From CAYRFE01 sp964423645 [NCBI: uncultured bacterium] (GTDB lineage Bacteria; Macinerneyibacteriota; Macinerneyibacteria; Macinerneyibacteriales): a DNA stretch of 64,000 nt. The notes under the pieces are model-generated. The model saw only the letters and a list, made by a program, of their open reading frames with translations, made no database searches and was not told the DNA's origin. The stretch covers positions 1 to 64,000 of the forward strand of contig CAYRFE010000011.1 in assembly GCA_964423645.1 (NCBI GenBank), read 5' to 3'. The position numbers and the translations under genes are program-made. This document shows positions 42,135-52,008 of the stretch, piece after piece (within the stretch, counting starts at the first letter, position 1; each line of letters begins with the position of its first letter).

Positions 42135-44822
42135 ATGGATTTTAAGAAAGATATTTATCAAGATCCGGAAATTAAAAAATATCTTAAACAAATGGCACAA
42201 GATCAGCGTGCGTTTGTGTCGCTTGCAAATATCCTGTTTACTAAAGGTTTTGTTGAAGAAGCAATAGAAGTGTGTAAAGACGGCTTGGAGAAAAATCCTA
42301 ATCTTGTCGCAGGCAGGGCAGTTCTCGGGAAATGTTTTTATAAGTTGGGAAATAAAGAAAATGCTCGTGTTGAATTTGAGAATACCTTGAAAATTAATCC
42401 TGAAAATGTCGTCGCACTTAAGGGCCTTGGCGAGATATATTACGGTCTTCAGATATTTGAAAAATCGTTGGATATGTACAAACGTTTGTTGCTTATTGAC
42501 CCCATGAATAATGAATTCAAAGAAATGGTTGAGAAGACCGAAAAAGCTCATAATACGCAATCAAGGCTTCGTGAAGAACGTCTTGAGCGTTTTAAAAACC
42601 AAGACGCATCAGTTCCGATGCCACAGACTGAGCCCGAAATTCCTCAGGAAAAGTCAGTAAATGACGGTGACGCTGTTCCGAGTATATCGCATGAGGATGA
42701 AAGTTATCAGACGTCGTTTCCGCGAAACGAACAGGTCGAAGAGAGTGTCGCTACACCCGAGTTTGTTCGGCAAGAGGTGGTTTCTTCCGAGGGTTCTCAG
42801 CAGTTTTCACAGGCTGATATTGATCAATTGATCGGAGCGGCGGCGGTGCCGAATATTGTCGCGTCAACTATGCAGGAACACATTCAGCCGTCATCCCTTG
42901 AAAATAATATAGTCTCGGAGATCAATAAAGTGAGTCGTGTGCTTATAGAGTTATATCGTATGGCAGGTTTTCATGAAGATGCGGATTATCTTGAAATCAG
43001 GCTGAACGGAGATACGAGCGGAACTGTATCGAACGAAGCACAAGCCGACAGTATGAAGGGCAATGTTTATGAAGCTCCGGAATTAACCCATGAGGGAATT
43101 ACGAATATAGCCGCTGAATCGAACGAAATTATAACAGATACCCCCGCTTCTGTTCCGGAGACTGAAATGGTACCTGGCGAGGGTGAGGACCGACCGGTAG
43201 CAGATGCGATGCAACCGGTTGATATGATGCAATCACACGGCGATGAAATTGATGATATTTTTTCAAAACCGACATCAATGTCGGATATTGATGATCTTTT
43301 GAGCTCTGTTGCGCCGCAAGAATCGCACGAAGCATCGATTAATCATGATACTCCCGCGCATATCGTCAGTGAAGATGTGTTACATAAGGACGATGTGTCT
43401 TCATTTGAGATTACCGGTTCGGAGAATATACGTTGGCGTCAAGGCGATGATGCCGATATTGATAAAACTATTGAAAAATCGGATGGAATCGTAACAAACA
43501 GTTCAGCGGCGATGCAAATGTTTTCAGATGATTCGATTCAGGATATTATGGATACATCGGTGATGCCCGGTGCGATTATTCCTCAAGGAATCTCAGATGA
43601 GACGGATGCAGAAGTTGGTCGTGTTGACACTGAGATTGCAAAGCCCGAAGATGCATTGACAATTGAGGACAAAAGCACGGAGCATATTTCGATGCACACG
43701 AACATGCTTTCGGATCACCAGGAAACAATTGATGAGCGCGGAGTCATTGAAGATACAATTCCCGAATCGGATTTAACGGTATTGCCGAATCCGCAAACGC
43801 AAGAATCTCTTGAAGAGATTCATGAGACTTTTTCTTTGGATGATGCTGCGTCCGTGCGAATCCCTTCAACATCATTACAGGATGACCCTTTTTCGTTGGA
43901 TTCTCTGCCTATGACGGAAGACACCCTTAATGTTGATTCCGTATTGTCTGTATCGAGCTCAATGGATGCAGTTGATGAGATAATCGATTCAATACCGGAT
44001 ACCGTTTCGGATATTTCTTCTCCTATTTCTCAATCGCTTACCCAAGAAGCTGATGTTGAAGAGACGGTTATCGACAATCCTGTCGCGAATAACGAGCAAT
44101 TAACAACTGACGAAAATTTTGTACCGACTTATCGACAAGATGCTTTTTATTCAATTGAAGATGCTGCACAAAGTTTGTCGGATCTGCAATCGCTTATGGC
44201 CGCTACGGAAGAAAATTTCAGCGAACCGGTCATCGGTGCGGATACTACGGCAGATGTTTCCCATGATGATATCCTCGATGAGTTATCTGATGACGAGGCA
44301 TTGTCAAAGGAAAAAGCAGCAGCAATGGATTTCACCGGTTCCTCTGATGTAATGATAACTCCGAACAGTTCGGAAACGATCTCGCAAGTTGAATTGCAAA
44401 AATTTGCATCACGTGAAGAGTTGGATATGACCGACATGATAACTGAGCGTAATGAGATCCCGGAAGAATCAGGTCGTTTTGAGGGCAAGACCGAGCTTGA
44501 AATGGATGAGATTCAGATTTCAAATACGGACAGTATCCCGATTTCTGATGATAAGACGTTGATATCGGGAGAAATAGAGGAAACCCTTAATACTGAAATA
44601 AATGAACAATCGTCTTTTTCCGGTAAAAATGACGTGTCTCTTGGTGAAGTCTCGATTTCATCACAAGGTGCGCCGCCAAAATCTCAGGAAATTAGTGCCG
44701 ATACCTTGTTGTTGCCGGGTATGGAACCGAAAAAAGATAATGTTAATATTGACGAAATAATTACCGACACCGACTCAAAAAATGACATGGATGATATCAA
44801 TAAATGGCTTAAGGGATTATAA
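42135..44822 (+). CDS. TPR protein with long acidic disordered region
   Basis: An 895-residue cytoplasmic protein. Residues 15-140 form three to four TPR repeats (SLANILFTKGFVEEAIEVCK, AGRAVLGKCFYKLGNKENAR, VALKGLGEIYYGLQIFEKSL). The remaining ~750 residues are acidic, rich in Asp, Glu, Ser and Ile, and probably disordered, with a short helical island at about 255-290 (VSEINKVSRVLIELYRMAGF). The last residues, DDINKWLKGL, look like a short binding motif. It heads a tight gene cluster with a roadblock-like protein and PilT, so a scaffold role in a polar or motility complex is plausible. Confidence 0.8.
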   Translation: MDFKKDIYQDPEIKKYLKQMAQDQRAFVSLANILFTKGFVEEAIEVCKDGLEKNPNLVAGRAVLGKCFYKLGNKENARVEFENTLKINPENVVALKGLGEIYYGLQIFEKSLDMYKRLLLIDPMNNEFKEMVEKTEKAHNTQSRLREERLERFKNQDASVPMPQTEPEIPQEKSVNDGDAVPSISHEDESYQTSFPRNEQVEESVATPEFVRQEVVSSEGSQQFSQADIDQLIGAAAVPNIVASTMQEHIQPSSLENNIVSEINKVSRVLIELYRMAGFHEDADYLEIRLNGDTSGTVSNEAQADSMKGNVYEAPELTHEGITNIAAESNEIITDTPASVPETEMVPGEGEDRPVADAMQPVDMMQSHGDEIDDIFSKPTSMSDIDDLLSSVAPQESHEASINHDTPAHIVSEDVLHKDDVSSFEITGSENIRWRQGDDADIDKTIEKSDGIVTNSSAAMQMFSDDSIQDIMDTSVMPGAIIPQGISDETDAEVGRVDTEIAKPEDALTIEDKSTEHISMHTNMLSDHQETIDERGVIEDTIPESDLTVLPNPQTQESLEEIHETFSLDDAASVRIPSTSLQDDPFSLDSLPMTEDTLNVDSVLSVSSSMDAVDEIIDSIPDTVSDISSPISQSLTQEADVEETVIDNPVANNEQLTTDENFVPTYRQDAFYSIEDAAQSLSDLQSLMAATEENFSEPVIGADTTADVSHDDILDELSDDEALSKEKAAAMDFTGSSDVMITPNSSETISQVELQKFASREELDMTDMITERNEIPEESGRFEGKTELEMDEIQISNTDSIPISDDKTLISGEIEETLNTEINEQSSFSGKNDVSLGEVSISSQGAPPKSQEISADTLLLPGMEPKKDNVNIDEIITDTDSKNDMDDINKWLKGL

Positions 44823-44837
44823 GGAGAAAGTGATAAA

Positions 44838-45200
44838 ATGGATTATACAAGCTTACTGCAGCAGACCATCAAACAGATTGAAGGAGCGCTCATTGTCAGT
44901 TTTTGCGGTATTGACGGATTGCCGGTCGCACATGCCACATATACATTGTTGCCTCCGAATTTGCAGATCGGCGATGCGCATGTCGCGACTTTTGTAGCGC
45001 ATAAAAGAGATTCTCTCAAGCAAATGGGAATTTCAGGACTTGTTGAAGACATTTCATTTACTCCGATGTATGTGGTGTTGATACGAATGATCAGTGAGGA
45101 TTATTTTGTAAGCATGGTGTGCTCTCACGCAACCGACATTAAAAAAGCGCGTTATGCGTTGTTTTTACTTACAACGACGTTGCAAAAAGAAATATCTTAA
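44838..45200 (+). CDS. Roadblock/LC7-like small protein
   Basis: A 120-residue protein with the alpha-beta pattern of a Roadblock/LC7 domain: an N-terminal helix (YTSLLQQTIKQIEGA), the strand pair LIVSFCGIDGLPVAHATY, a second helix, and VLIRMISEDYFVSMV. MglB and related members regulate small GTPases or scaffold polar complexes. No Ras-like GTPase lies in this window. GGAG lies before the ATG, and the efp gene follows after 14 bases. Confidence 0.6.
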   Translation: MDYTSLLQQTIKQIEGALIVSFCGIDGLPVAHATYTLLPPNLQIGDAHVATFVAHKRDSLKQMGISGLVEDISFTPMYVVLIRMISEDYFVSMVCSHATDIKKARYALFLLTTTLQKEIS

Positions 45201-45214
45201 GGGAGGTTTTTTTC

Positions 45215-45781
45215 ATGGGTGTAATCGGAATCAATGATATTAAAAACGGTATGGCAGTAGAGATGAACAATCGGTTATATTGGGTGATCAAAGCAGAACA
45301 TGTGAAACCGGGGAAAGGTACCGCGTTTTGTCGTACACGCTTAAAAGATGTTGAAAGCGGGAAAGTCGTTATGGAGACGTTTAAAACGTCGGATAAGCTC
45401 AATGAAGTTCGTTTGGAAACGAAACAATGTCAGTATTTATATAGCGATGAGCATAATGCACATTTTATGAATAATGAAACATATGAACAGCTCGCATTGG
45501 CTGAAGATACTCTTGAAGAAGAAAAAAAATATTTAATACCAGACATGATGGTTGAACTTCTCATGCATGATGAGAGAACCGTCGGTATAAAATTGCCTAA
45601 CTTTGTTGAATTGCGTATCGTTGAGACCGAACCTGCTGTTCGCGGAGATACAGTATCCGGTGCAACGAAGGTGGCAAAACTGGAAACTGGATATACGATT
45701 ACTATTCCGCTGTTTATCAGCCAGGATGAGGTTGTTCGCATTGATACTCGTACGGGAGAATATCTTGAAAGGGTAAAATAA
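45215..45781 (+). CDS. efp: Elongation factor P
   Basis: A 188-residue, three-domain EF-P relieving ribosome stalling at polyproline. The loop VKPGKGTAF (30-38) places Lys34 at the residue that is modified in E. coli. FMNNETYEQL and the C-terminal VDTRTGEYLERVK are diagnostic. AGGGAGG precedes the ATG. Its position inside a TPR/roadblock/PilT cluster is unusual; the pilT start codon follows its stop directly. Confidence 0.97.
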   Translation: MGVIGINDIKNGMAVEMNNRLYWVIKAEHVKPGKGTAFCRTRLKDVESGKVVMETFKTSDKLNEVRLETKQCQYLYSDEHNAHFMNNETYEQLALAEDTLEEEKKYLIPDMMVELLMHDERTVGIKLPNFVELRIVETEPAVRGDTVSGATKVAKLETGYTITIPLFISQDEVVRIDTRTGEYLERVK

Positions 45782-46879
45782 ATGCAATTATTTGAAATTT
45801 TGCAAAAAATGGTCGAAGCGGAGGCTTCCGATGTGCATTTTAAAGTCGGTAGCCCGCCGATGGTTCGTGTTGACGGCGGTTTGCAACCGTTAGGCGATAC
45901 GAAACTATTACCGGAGCATACCTTGTCCATCGCGAAACAGTTTATGAACGAAGATCAATACCGTCGGTTTGAATCTGAACATGAATTGGACTTATCGGTC
46001 GGTATCCGCGGATTGGGACGTTTCAGAATAAACTGTTTCATAGCACGCGGAGCGGTCGCGATCGCATTACGCAGAATTTCAGCTCAGATATTAGGATTTG
46101 AAGATCTTGTGCTCCCGGACAAACTTCGTGAGATTTCTCTTTCTCAGCGAGGATTGATCTTGGTCACGGGGACGACCGGAAGCGGGAAATCGACCACGCT
46201 TGCGGCGATGATAGATTATATTAATTCAAGCGAAAGAAAGCATATCATTACGGTCGAAGATCCGATAGAGTATTTATTCAGCGATAAAAAAAGTATTATT
46301 AATCAGCGTGAGATCGGCGCAGATACCGATACATTCTCACAAGCGCTCAGACGAATTTTACGTCAAGACCCTGATGTGATCATGGTGGGAGAAATGCGTG
46401 ATCTGGAAACTATACAGACGGCGGTTACTGCCGCTGACACCGGTCATGCGGTCATGAGTACCCTGCATACTACCAATGCGATGCAAACGATCAGTCGAAT
46501 AATTTCTTTTTATCCTCCGCATCAGCATGAGCAAATTCGTATTCAGCTTGCGTCTACATTACGTGCTATTATTTCGCTTCGTCTTATTCCGAAAGCAACC
46601 GGAATCGGACGAGTTCCCGCAGTTGAGATATTGATCAATACACCGTATATCGGCGAATTGATAATCGATCAAACTCAAACCTTTCTTATTCCCGAGGCGA
46701 TCGAAAAAGGCTCTCAATATGGGATGCAATCGTTTGACCAATCGATTATGAAGCTTTATAAAAGCGGTCTTATTTCGCTTGAAGAAGCACTCAAACGTTG
46801 TAGTAATCCGGATGATTTTAAATTGAAGATTCAAGGAATCGATTCTGCTTCTGTCTCCGATGTATGGAGAGATATGTAA
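45782..46879 (+). CDS. pilT: PilT-type retraction ATPase
   Basis: A 365-residue hexameric ATPase of the type IV pilus retraction family. It has an N-terminal PAS-like domain (EASDVHFKVGSPPMVRVDG), Walker A TGTTGSGKSTTLAAM (about 133-147), the Asp box (ITVEDPIEYL), Walker B RQDPDVIMVGEMRDLETIQ, and the His box HAVMSTLHTTNA. AIRAGG-type tail motifs are not evident. Starts at the base after the efp stop. No other pilus genes lie in the window. Confidence 0.93.
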   Translation: MQLFEILQKMVEAEASDVHFKVGSPPMVRVDGGLQPLGDTKLLPEHTLSIAKQFMNEDQYRRFESEHELDLSVGIRGLGRFRINCFIARGAVAIALRRISAQILGFEDLVLPDKLREISLSQRGLILVTGTTGSGKSTTLAAMIDYINSSERKHIITVEDPIEYLFSDKKSIINQREIGADTDTFSQALRRILRQDPDVIMVGEMRDLETIQTAVTAADTGHAVMSTLHTTNAMQTISRIISFYPPHQHEQIRIQLASTLRAIISLRLIPKATGIGRVPAVEILINTPYIGELIIDQTQTFLIPEAIEKGSQYGMQSFDQSIMKLYKSGLISLEEALKRCSNPDDFKLKIQGIDSASVSDVWRDM

Positions 46880-46896
46880 TATGAAAGGCAGATATA

Positions 46897-49800
46897 ATGG
46901 CAGGTAATGAAATTGATATTAATGAGAAACTCCTGCAGATCGCGAAGTTCAATAATAAAGGTCAGCATGAAAAGGCAATAAAAGAATACAAGCAATTACT
47001 TGTCACGTATAGAAATGATCCGAAAATTTTAAATAGCATGGGTGACACCTATGCAAAGATGCAAGGAGAATCTGACAATGCATTGCGTTGTTATGATCAA
47101 TCTGCAGATCAATATGCAAAAGATGGAATTTGGCCGACAGCCATTGCAATTTTGAAAAAAATGCTTCGAATGAAGCCGGAAAAACTTGATACCAAATTCA
47201 AAATCGCAGAGTTTTGCATTCAAATGAAATCATTTAATGAAGCCGAACAATATCTGATTGAATACGGAGAATTTTTTATATCGGCAGGAGATGTTCAAAA
47301 AGCAATCCCTGCATATGAAAAAGTTGCTTCGATCAGCCCTGATAATATGGATCGCAAAATAAAATTGGCGGAGTTGTATTTTTTTACCGGAAATACCGAC
47401 AAAATGCTGATCACGTATCAATCCGTCTTCAATTATTATCGAGCGCAAAAGAACATCACGAAAACACAAGATATATTTAGTTCAATAACTGCGATATCGA
47501 ATAAAAATCAATTATTGATGACCGCAACATATTTTTCCATTTTTGTAGGGTATATTGAATTTTTATTGAGTGATACTCAAGACGATGAACGTGCCCTTGG
47601 CACTGCTATGGATATGATCACGCGTTTGTCTGAGTCAGGCGAACATGATAAAGCACAGTCGCTGTGTGTCAAAGTAATAGAATTACGACCTGATGCAGTG
47701 AATATGCGCTTTAAATTGATCGATATTTTAGACAAGGCAGGGGATAACGATAATCTGATAAGTGCATATGTCGGAATCGGTAAATATTTCTCGGAACGTG
47801 ATATGAGCAGGGCAGAAGTTTTGTTTAAAAAAGTTTTACAACTTGACCCGTCGAATCCTGATGCGAAAGCTTTTTTCGGGGCGATTTCAGCAGCGGCAGT
47901 CCCTGAAAAAACCCATACTGAACCGGTTGCTGACGAGAAAAATGATGCAACTGAATCTCTCGGCATTTCTGATGTTCCTGAACATGCACAGGATGATGTA
48001 ATGATCGAAGGAGCTGTTGAAATCATCCACTCATCACGGAAACAAGAAGATGAATCAGCGAGCTTGGTTGACAGTTCCGGACTTGGAATATCTTCGACAT
48101 TTGATCAGTCCGGTGAAGGGCGCGATCTTGGAAGTCTTGATCTCACGGAAGTAGAGGCGCAAGAGGATGATCTTAAAAGAAAATTGACGCAAGATATTTC
48201 CATTTCATCGACGCAACTCGATTCTCAAGAGGTACCGGAATTTTCACCTGATGAAATAAACAGTTTCGCAACAGCGAAAGATATCCCACAAAAAAAAGAA
48301 GAGAAAATACAAGACGCGAGTGATTTTGTAACCTCAACTCCGGTGCACACCGATGATGATGATGATATCGAGATAGAAATTGAGATTGATGACGACGATG
48401 TGGTCACGGTTACCACACAAGAAGATGTGTCATCAGATGATAAAGACGTTATTCAAACCGGGGATGGTGTGATCTTATCGCAGCAGACCGAAGATATTGA
48501 TGATAAACTCGGGAATATGTTTACCGAGTTTTCGACAACTTCGGATCAAAGCGTCAGTATTTTAACAGAAATCAGCGACCATGAAAATGAATTTGTGCCA
48601 AATCTTGATACTATTGTTCAAGAGTTTAAACGTGGTCTTGAAGAGCAACTTGAAGGTGATCCTCAGGCACATTGTGATATGGGGACGTCGTTTTTAAGCA
48701 TGGGTATGATCGACGAGGCAATGGATGAGTTTCGTAAGTTAACGTCAATTGCGCATTATAAATACAGAAGTCATGACGGTCTCGCACAGTGCTTGCTCGC
48801 ACGCGATGAATATGACGCGGCGATTGAAGAATATTTTATTATTTTAGAATTTCCGAATCTTACACAAGACGAAATGGATGCGACAAGTTTTAATCTTGCC
48901 CGAACATTTTTCAAGAAGGGTGATTTGATCGAATCTAAACGATATTTGACCATGATACAGCAACAGGATTTGTTTAGTAAAAATGATGAATTCAAAACGA
49001 TGCAAGAAACCTTTAAAAAAGAATTGTCCCCGAATAGCGAAGTTCCTGAGATCAACATTGATCAAAATGGAAGTTTGACCACCGGTAATGTCGAAGAAGA
49101 GGCGGTATTAGGCAATATTGAAGAATTTACTCCGCGTGATATATTGAAGTTTGAAAATGAGGTTGAGATTGAATCTCTTGATGAGGAAAAGGTTGAAAAT
49201 ATTACCGTAGAAGCTCCCGGGATCGATTCCGGGAATCTTGTTGAACTTTCATCTCAGAACGAGGTGGTTCTTCAAGAATCTCCGACAATTGATGACGGAG
49301 CCTCTGACCTGAAAATTCAACGTCCGTTTGAATCTGCCGATTCTTCGTTGCCAGTAGTTGAAAATGATATATCTTCGAGGATTGATTCGCCATTTGCTCC
49401 GAAAGCTGTCGAAAAACTCGATGCGGAAATTAATAAACTGAGAAAAGAAATTCTTTCCGCGAAAGATAACGTAGCAGATAATAGTGAAAAAATACAAGTT
49501 TTTGCGACACAAATGCAATCATTGGAACAAGAAATGTATGAAATTCGCGATACTGTTCATGAAGTCACGCAGATCAAAGATACTTTCGGGGAATTTCATG
49601 AGACGCTTGAAGCGTATCGTGAGAGGATCGACGCAAAAATTCAAGCAGTAGCTGATGATGTATCGGCCGTGCGCACATCATTTGAGAACAAGGATTCGGA
49701 AATTACCAATGACATTTCACAATTAAAAACAGATATGGAAGGTTATCGGGATTTGAGTGTGCGTGAAAAAGAGATTCTTAATCAATTTATGAAATATAGA

Positions 49801-50364
49801 GAAGATTTTGACGCATTTGCGGATGAGATTTCCGGTATGAAAGAAATGGTCAAACGTGAACAGGTTCTTGAAACAAGGATTGAGGATATTTCACGGAGGG
49901 TCGAGCAAATGGCGGAACGAGATATCATTGTATCTGAAATAAAAAACTCAATCGTTTCGCTTTCCACGTTAGAAGAGCGTGTGGCACACATTGAGTTATC
50001 GATTCAATCTGTGCACGAAAATTTCCAAAGCGGAAATCAGTCGCAAGGAGCGGATAGCAATGAAGAAAATGACAAACTGCGGCGAGAGATTATTTCGTTG
50101 AAAACACTTATTCATGATATTGACAGTAAAATGTATATGTTGGAAATGCGTGACAGCACACATACAGATTCGAAACGTACCGCCGAAGATTATAATGAAC
50201 GACCTGCTCGTCGCGAGCAACGTGAATTGTCGCAGGATGATTCAGATTTCAGCGAATTGAGTGAATCACGCGGGGAAGATGTCTTACTTCCGGAAGAGCC
50301 AATGGAAAAACCTGTGAAAAAGCAAACGAAAAAAAATAAAAAAGATAAAATATCTTTCTTATAA
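46897..50364 (+). CDS. Giant TPR/coiled-coil protein
   Basis: An 1155-residue cytoplasmic protein. The N-terminal ~320 residues are TPR repeats (INEKLLQIAKFNNKGQHEKA onward); an acidic disordered linker follows (including a run of Asp/Glu/Ile near 485-500); a second short TPR block at about 575-650 (HCDMGTSFLSMGMIDEAMDE); another acidic linker; then a long coiled coil from about 840 to 1090 (LDAEINKLRKEILSAKDNV) and a lysine-rich C-terminus. The architecture recalls polar scaffold proteins of motility systems such as FimV, but no LysM or membrane segment is present. Shares TPR and acidic style with the 895-residue protein upstream. Confidence 0.8.
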   Translation: MAGNEIDINEKLLQIAKFNNKGQHEKAIKEYKQLLVTYRNDPKILNSMGDTYAKMQGESDNALRCYDQSADQYAKDGIWPTAIAILKKMLRMKPEKLDTKFKIAEFCIQMKSFNEAEQYLIEYGEFFISAGDVQKAIPAYEKVASISPDNMDRKIKLAELYFFTGNTDKMLITYQSVFNYYRAQKNITKTQDIFSSITAISNKNQLLMTATYFSIFVGYIEFLLSDTQDDERALGTAMDMITRLSESGEHDKAQSLCVKVIELRPDAVNMRFKLIDILDKAGDNDNLISAYVGIGKYFSERDMSRAEVLFKKVLQLDPSNPDAKAFFGAISAAAVPEKTHTEPVADEKNDATESLGISDVPEHAQDDVMIEGAVEIIHSSRKQEDESASLVDSSGLGISSTFDQSGEGRDLGSLDLTEVEAQEDDLKRKLTQDISISSTQLDSQEVPEFSPDEINSFATAKDIPQKKEEKIQDASDFVTSTPVHTDDDDDIEIEIEIDDDDVVTVTTQEDVSSDDKDVIQTGDGVILSQQTEDIDDKLGNMFTEFSTTSDQSVSILTEISDHENEFVPNLDTIVQEFKRGLEEQLEGDPQAHCDMGTSFLSMGMIDEAMDEFRKLTSIAHYKYRSHDGLAQCLLARDEYDAAIEEYFIILEFPNLTQDEMDATSFNLARTFFKKGDLIESKRYLTMIQQQDLFSKNDEFKTMQETFKKELSPNSEVPEINIDQNGSLTTGNVEEEAVLGNIEEFTPRDILKFENEVEIESLDEEKVENITVEAPGIDSGNLVELSSQNEVVLQESPTIDDGASDLKIQRPFESADSSLPVVENDISSRIDSPFAPKAVEKLDAEINKLRKEILSAKDNVADNSEKIQVFATQMQSLEQEMYEIRDTVHEVTQIKDTFGEFHETLEAYRERIDAKIQAVADDVSAVRTSFENKDSEITNDISQLKTDMEGYRDLSVREKEILNQFMKYREDFDAFADEISGMKEMVKREQVLETRIEDISRRVEQMAERDIIVSEIKNSIVSLSTLEERVAHIELSIQSVHENFQSGNQSQGADSNEENDKLRREIISLKTLIHDIDSKMYMLEMRDSTHTDSKRTAEDYNERPARREQRELSQDDSDFSELSESRGEDVLLPEEPMEKPVKKQTKKNKKDKISFL

Positions 50365-50373
50365 GGAGTATAT

Positions 50374-51198
50374 ATGAGCTATGAGGCATTTTATCATCTG
50401 AAAGAAGCTCCTTTTTTTAACATCCCCGACGAAAGGTATTTTTACAAATCCGTACAAGCCGAGAAGGCAATGTTGAAAATATTTCATGCGGTAAAACGTA
50501 AAATGGGACTTTGTGTTGTTACCGGCGGTATCGGAACCGGGAAAACAATGCTCAGTCGAAAATTACTTGACGCGCTCAATAGTGATTTTTATGAGTCTTC
50601 GCTTATTGTTATGGTGCACAGTGAAGCAACGTCTGAATGGTTTTTAAGAAAACTTGCCATTCAGTTTGGTGTAGAGAACGTAGACCTTCCGAAACCTGCG
50701 CTTATCAGTCAATTATATGAACGCCTTACTGAAATTCAAGATGAAGGGCGAATCCCGGTTGTGATCATCGATGAAGCAAATATGGTGAAAAATAAAGAAT
50801 TTTTTGAAGAAATGCGCGGATTACTCAATTTTGAATCTGCACAGGGTAAGTTGTTGAATTTTGTTTTATTCGGCTTACCTGAGTTAAAAGAAAATCTCCA
50901 CCTGGATATACCGCTCGCTCAGCGAATTGCGATCGCCATTGAGATGAAACCTATGGATGAGCGAAATACGATCGCATACATTCGGTACAGACTTTCTGTC
51001 GCCGGTGCGCAACGATTGATTTTTAATCAAGATGCGCTTGCCCTTATTTACCGGTATTCGGGTGGTGTGCCTCGTATAGTCAATACTATCGCGGATAACG
51101 CATTGCTTGAGGGTTTTTTTGAGAGGAAAGAAACGGTTGATGGTTCTGTTTTACAAAATACGCTGATTGACCTCGGTCTTGTCGTATCTGCTAAATAG
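50374..51198 (+). CDS. ExeA/GspA-like AAA ATPase
   Basis: A 274-residue AAA+ ATPase. The start MSYEAFYHLKEAPFFNIPD is characteristic of ExeA-type proteins. Walker A is GGIGTGKTMLS (about 49-59), Walker B VVIIDEANMV (about 128-137), with an arginine-rich sensor region (LAQRIAIAIEMKPM). ExeA homologues help assemble secretin or pilus machinery. It lacks the C-terminal peptidoglycan-binding domain and transmembrane helix of full ExeA. AGGAG precedes the ATG; the next gene starts right after its stop. Confidence 0.88.
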   Translation: MSYEAFYHLKEAPFFNIPDERYFYKSVQAEKAMLKIFHAVKRKMGLCVVTGGIGTGKTMLSRKLLDALNSDFYESSLIVMVHSEATSEWFLRKLAIQFGVENVDLPKPALISQLYERLTEIQDEGRIPVVIIDEANMVKNKEFFEEMRGLLNFESAQGKLLNFVLFGLPELKENLHLDIPLAQRIAIAIEMKPMDERNTIAYIRYRLSVAGAQRLIFNQDALALIYRYSGGVPRIVNTIADNALLEGFFERKETVDGSVLQNTLIDLGLVVSAK

Positions 51199-52008
51199 AT
51201 GTCTTTCTGTGATTTTCATCTCCATACTACCTTTTCTGACGGGAAAAAAGTTATTCATGAGGTGTTTGACATATGCACTCATGCAGATGTTCAATTCATT
51301 TCGATTACCGATCATGATGATATCCGTTCAGCGTCGATAATTCCGAAAGAAATACAAACAGTATCGGGTATTGAGTTGTCATCGCATTATGGCAACGCTG
51401 AGATACATTTGTTGGGGTATGGTTATGACGTCGATAATATTCAATTGACACAAGCAATAGAACGTATTCGGGTTGAACGTCAAGCACGAATGATACGAAT
51501 GCTTACGAGAGCGGTTCATTTGAAGTTTCTTCCGGATATAGATTTTTCTCAAGAAATTCATAGCGATAAGGTACCGGGACGATCTGCGATGGCGGATTTA
51601 TTAATTCGACACGGAGCGGCAAAAAGCAGAGATGAAGTGTTTTCGCGTTTTTTGGGAGAAAGAAAAGTATTGTATGAACCGGTCTTTACGCTAGACGTAT
51701 TCGAAGCGCTCGACATTTTGCTTCAAGCAGGATGCATAACATCATTTGCGCATCCGCAACGAAGCAATAAGGATGAAATTATAAAAAAACTGGTTTCCCG
51801 CGGATTACATGCGCTGGAAGCGTATTATCCGTTTCATGATGAAAAAATTACACATTACTATTTGAATCTTGCGGCAAAATACTCTATGATGGTGACGGGA
51901 GGGAGTGATTATCATTCAGGCGTGTATGCATTCAGTTGCCAAGAAGACAATCTTGAATCTTTTATTGGTCATGTGCGTGATCGCATCGACCTTCGCTCAA
52001 GAAAGTGA
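51199..52008 (+). CDS. PHP-domain phosphoesterase
   Basis: A 269-residue PHP-domain metal-dependent phosphoesterase of the YciV/RnaAM type, probably hydrolysing small phosphorylated nucleotides or RNA ends. Metal ligands are visible in DFHLHTTFSDG (5-15), SITDHDD, GIELSSHY, TSFAHPQRS and GGSDYHSG. The ATG follows the preceding stop directly with no Shine-Dalgarno sequence of its own. Confidence 0.88.
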   Translation: MSFCDFHLHTTFSDGKKVIHEVFDICTHADVQFISITDHDDIRSASIIPKEIQTVSGIELSSHYGNAEIHLLGYGYDVDNIQLTQAIERIRVERQARMIRMLTRAVHLKFLPDIDFSQEIHSDKVPGRSAMADLLIRHGAAKSRDEVFSRFLGERKVLYEPVFTLDVFEALDILLQAGCITSFAHPQRSNKDEIIKKLVSRGLHALEAYYPFHDEKITHYYLNLAAKYSMMVTGGSDYHSGVYAFSCQEDNLESFIGHVRDRIDLRSRK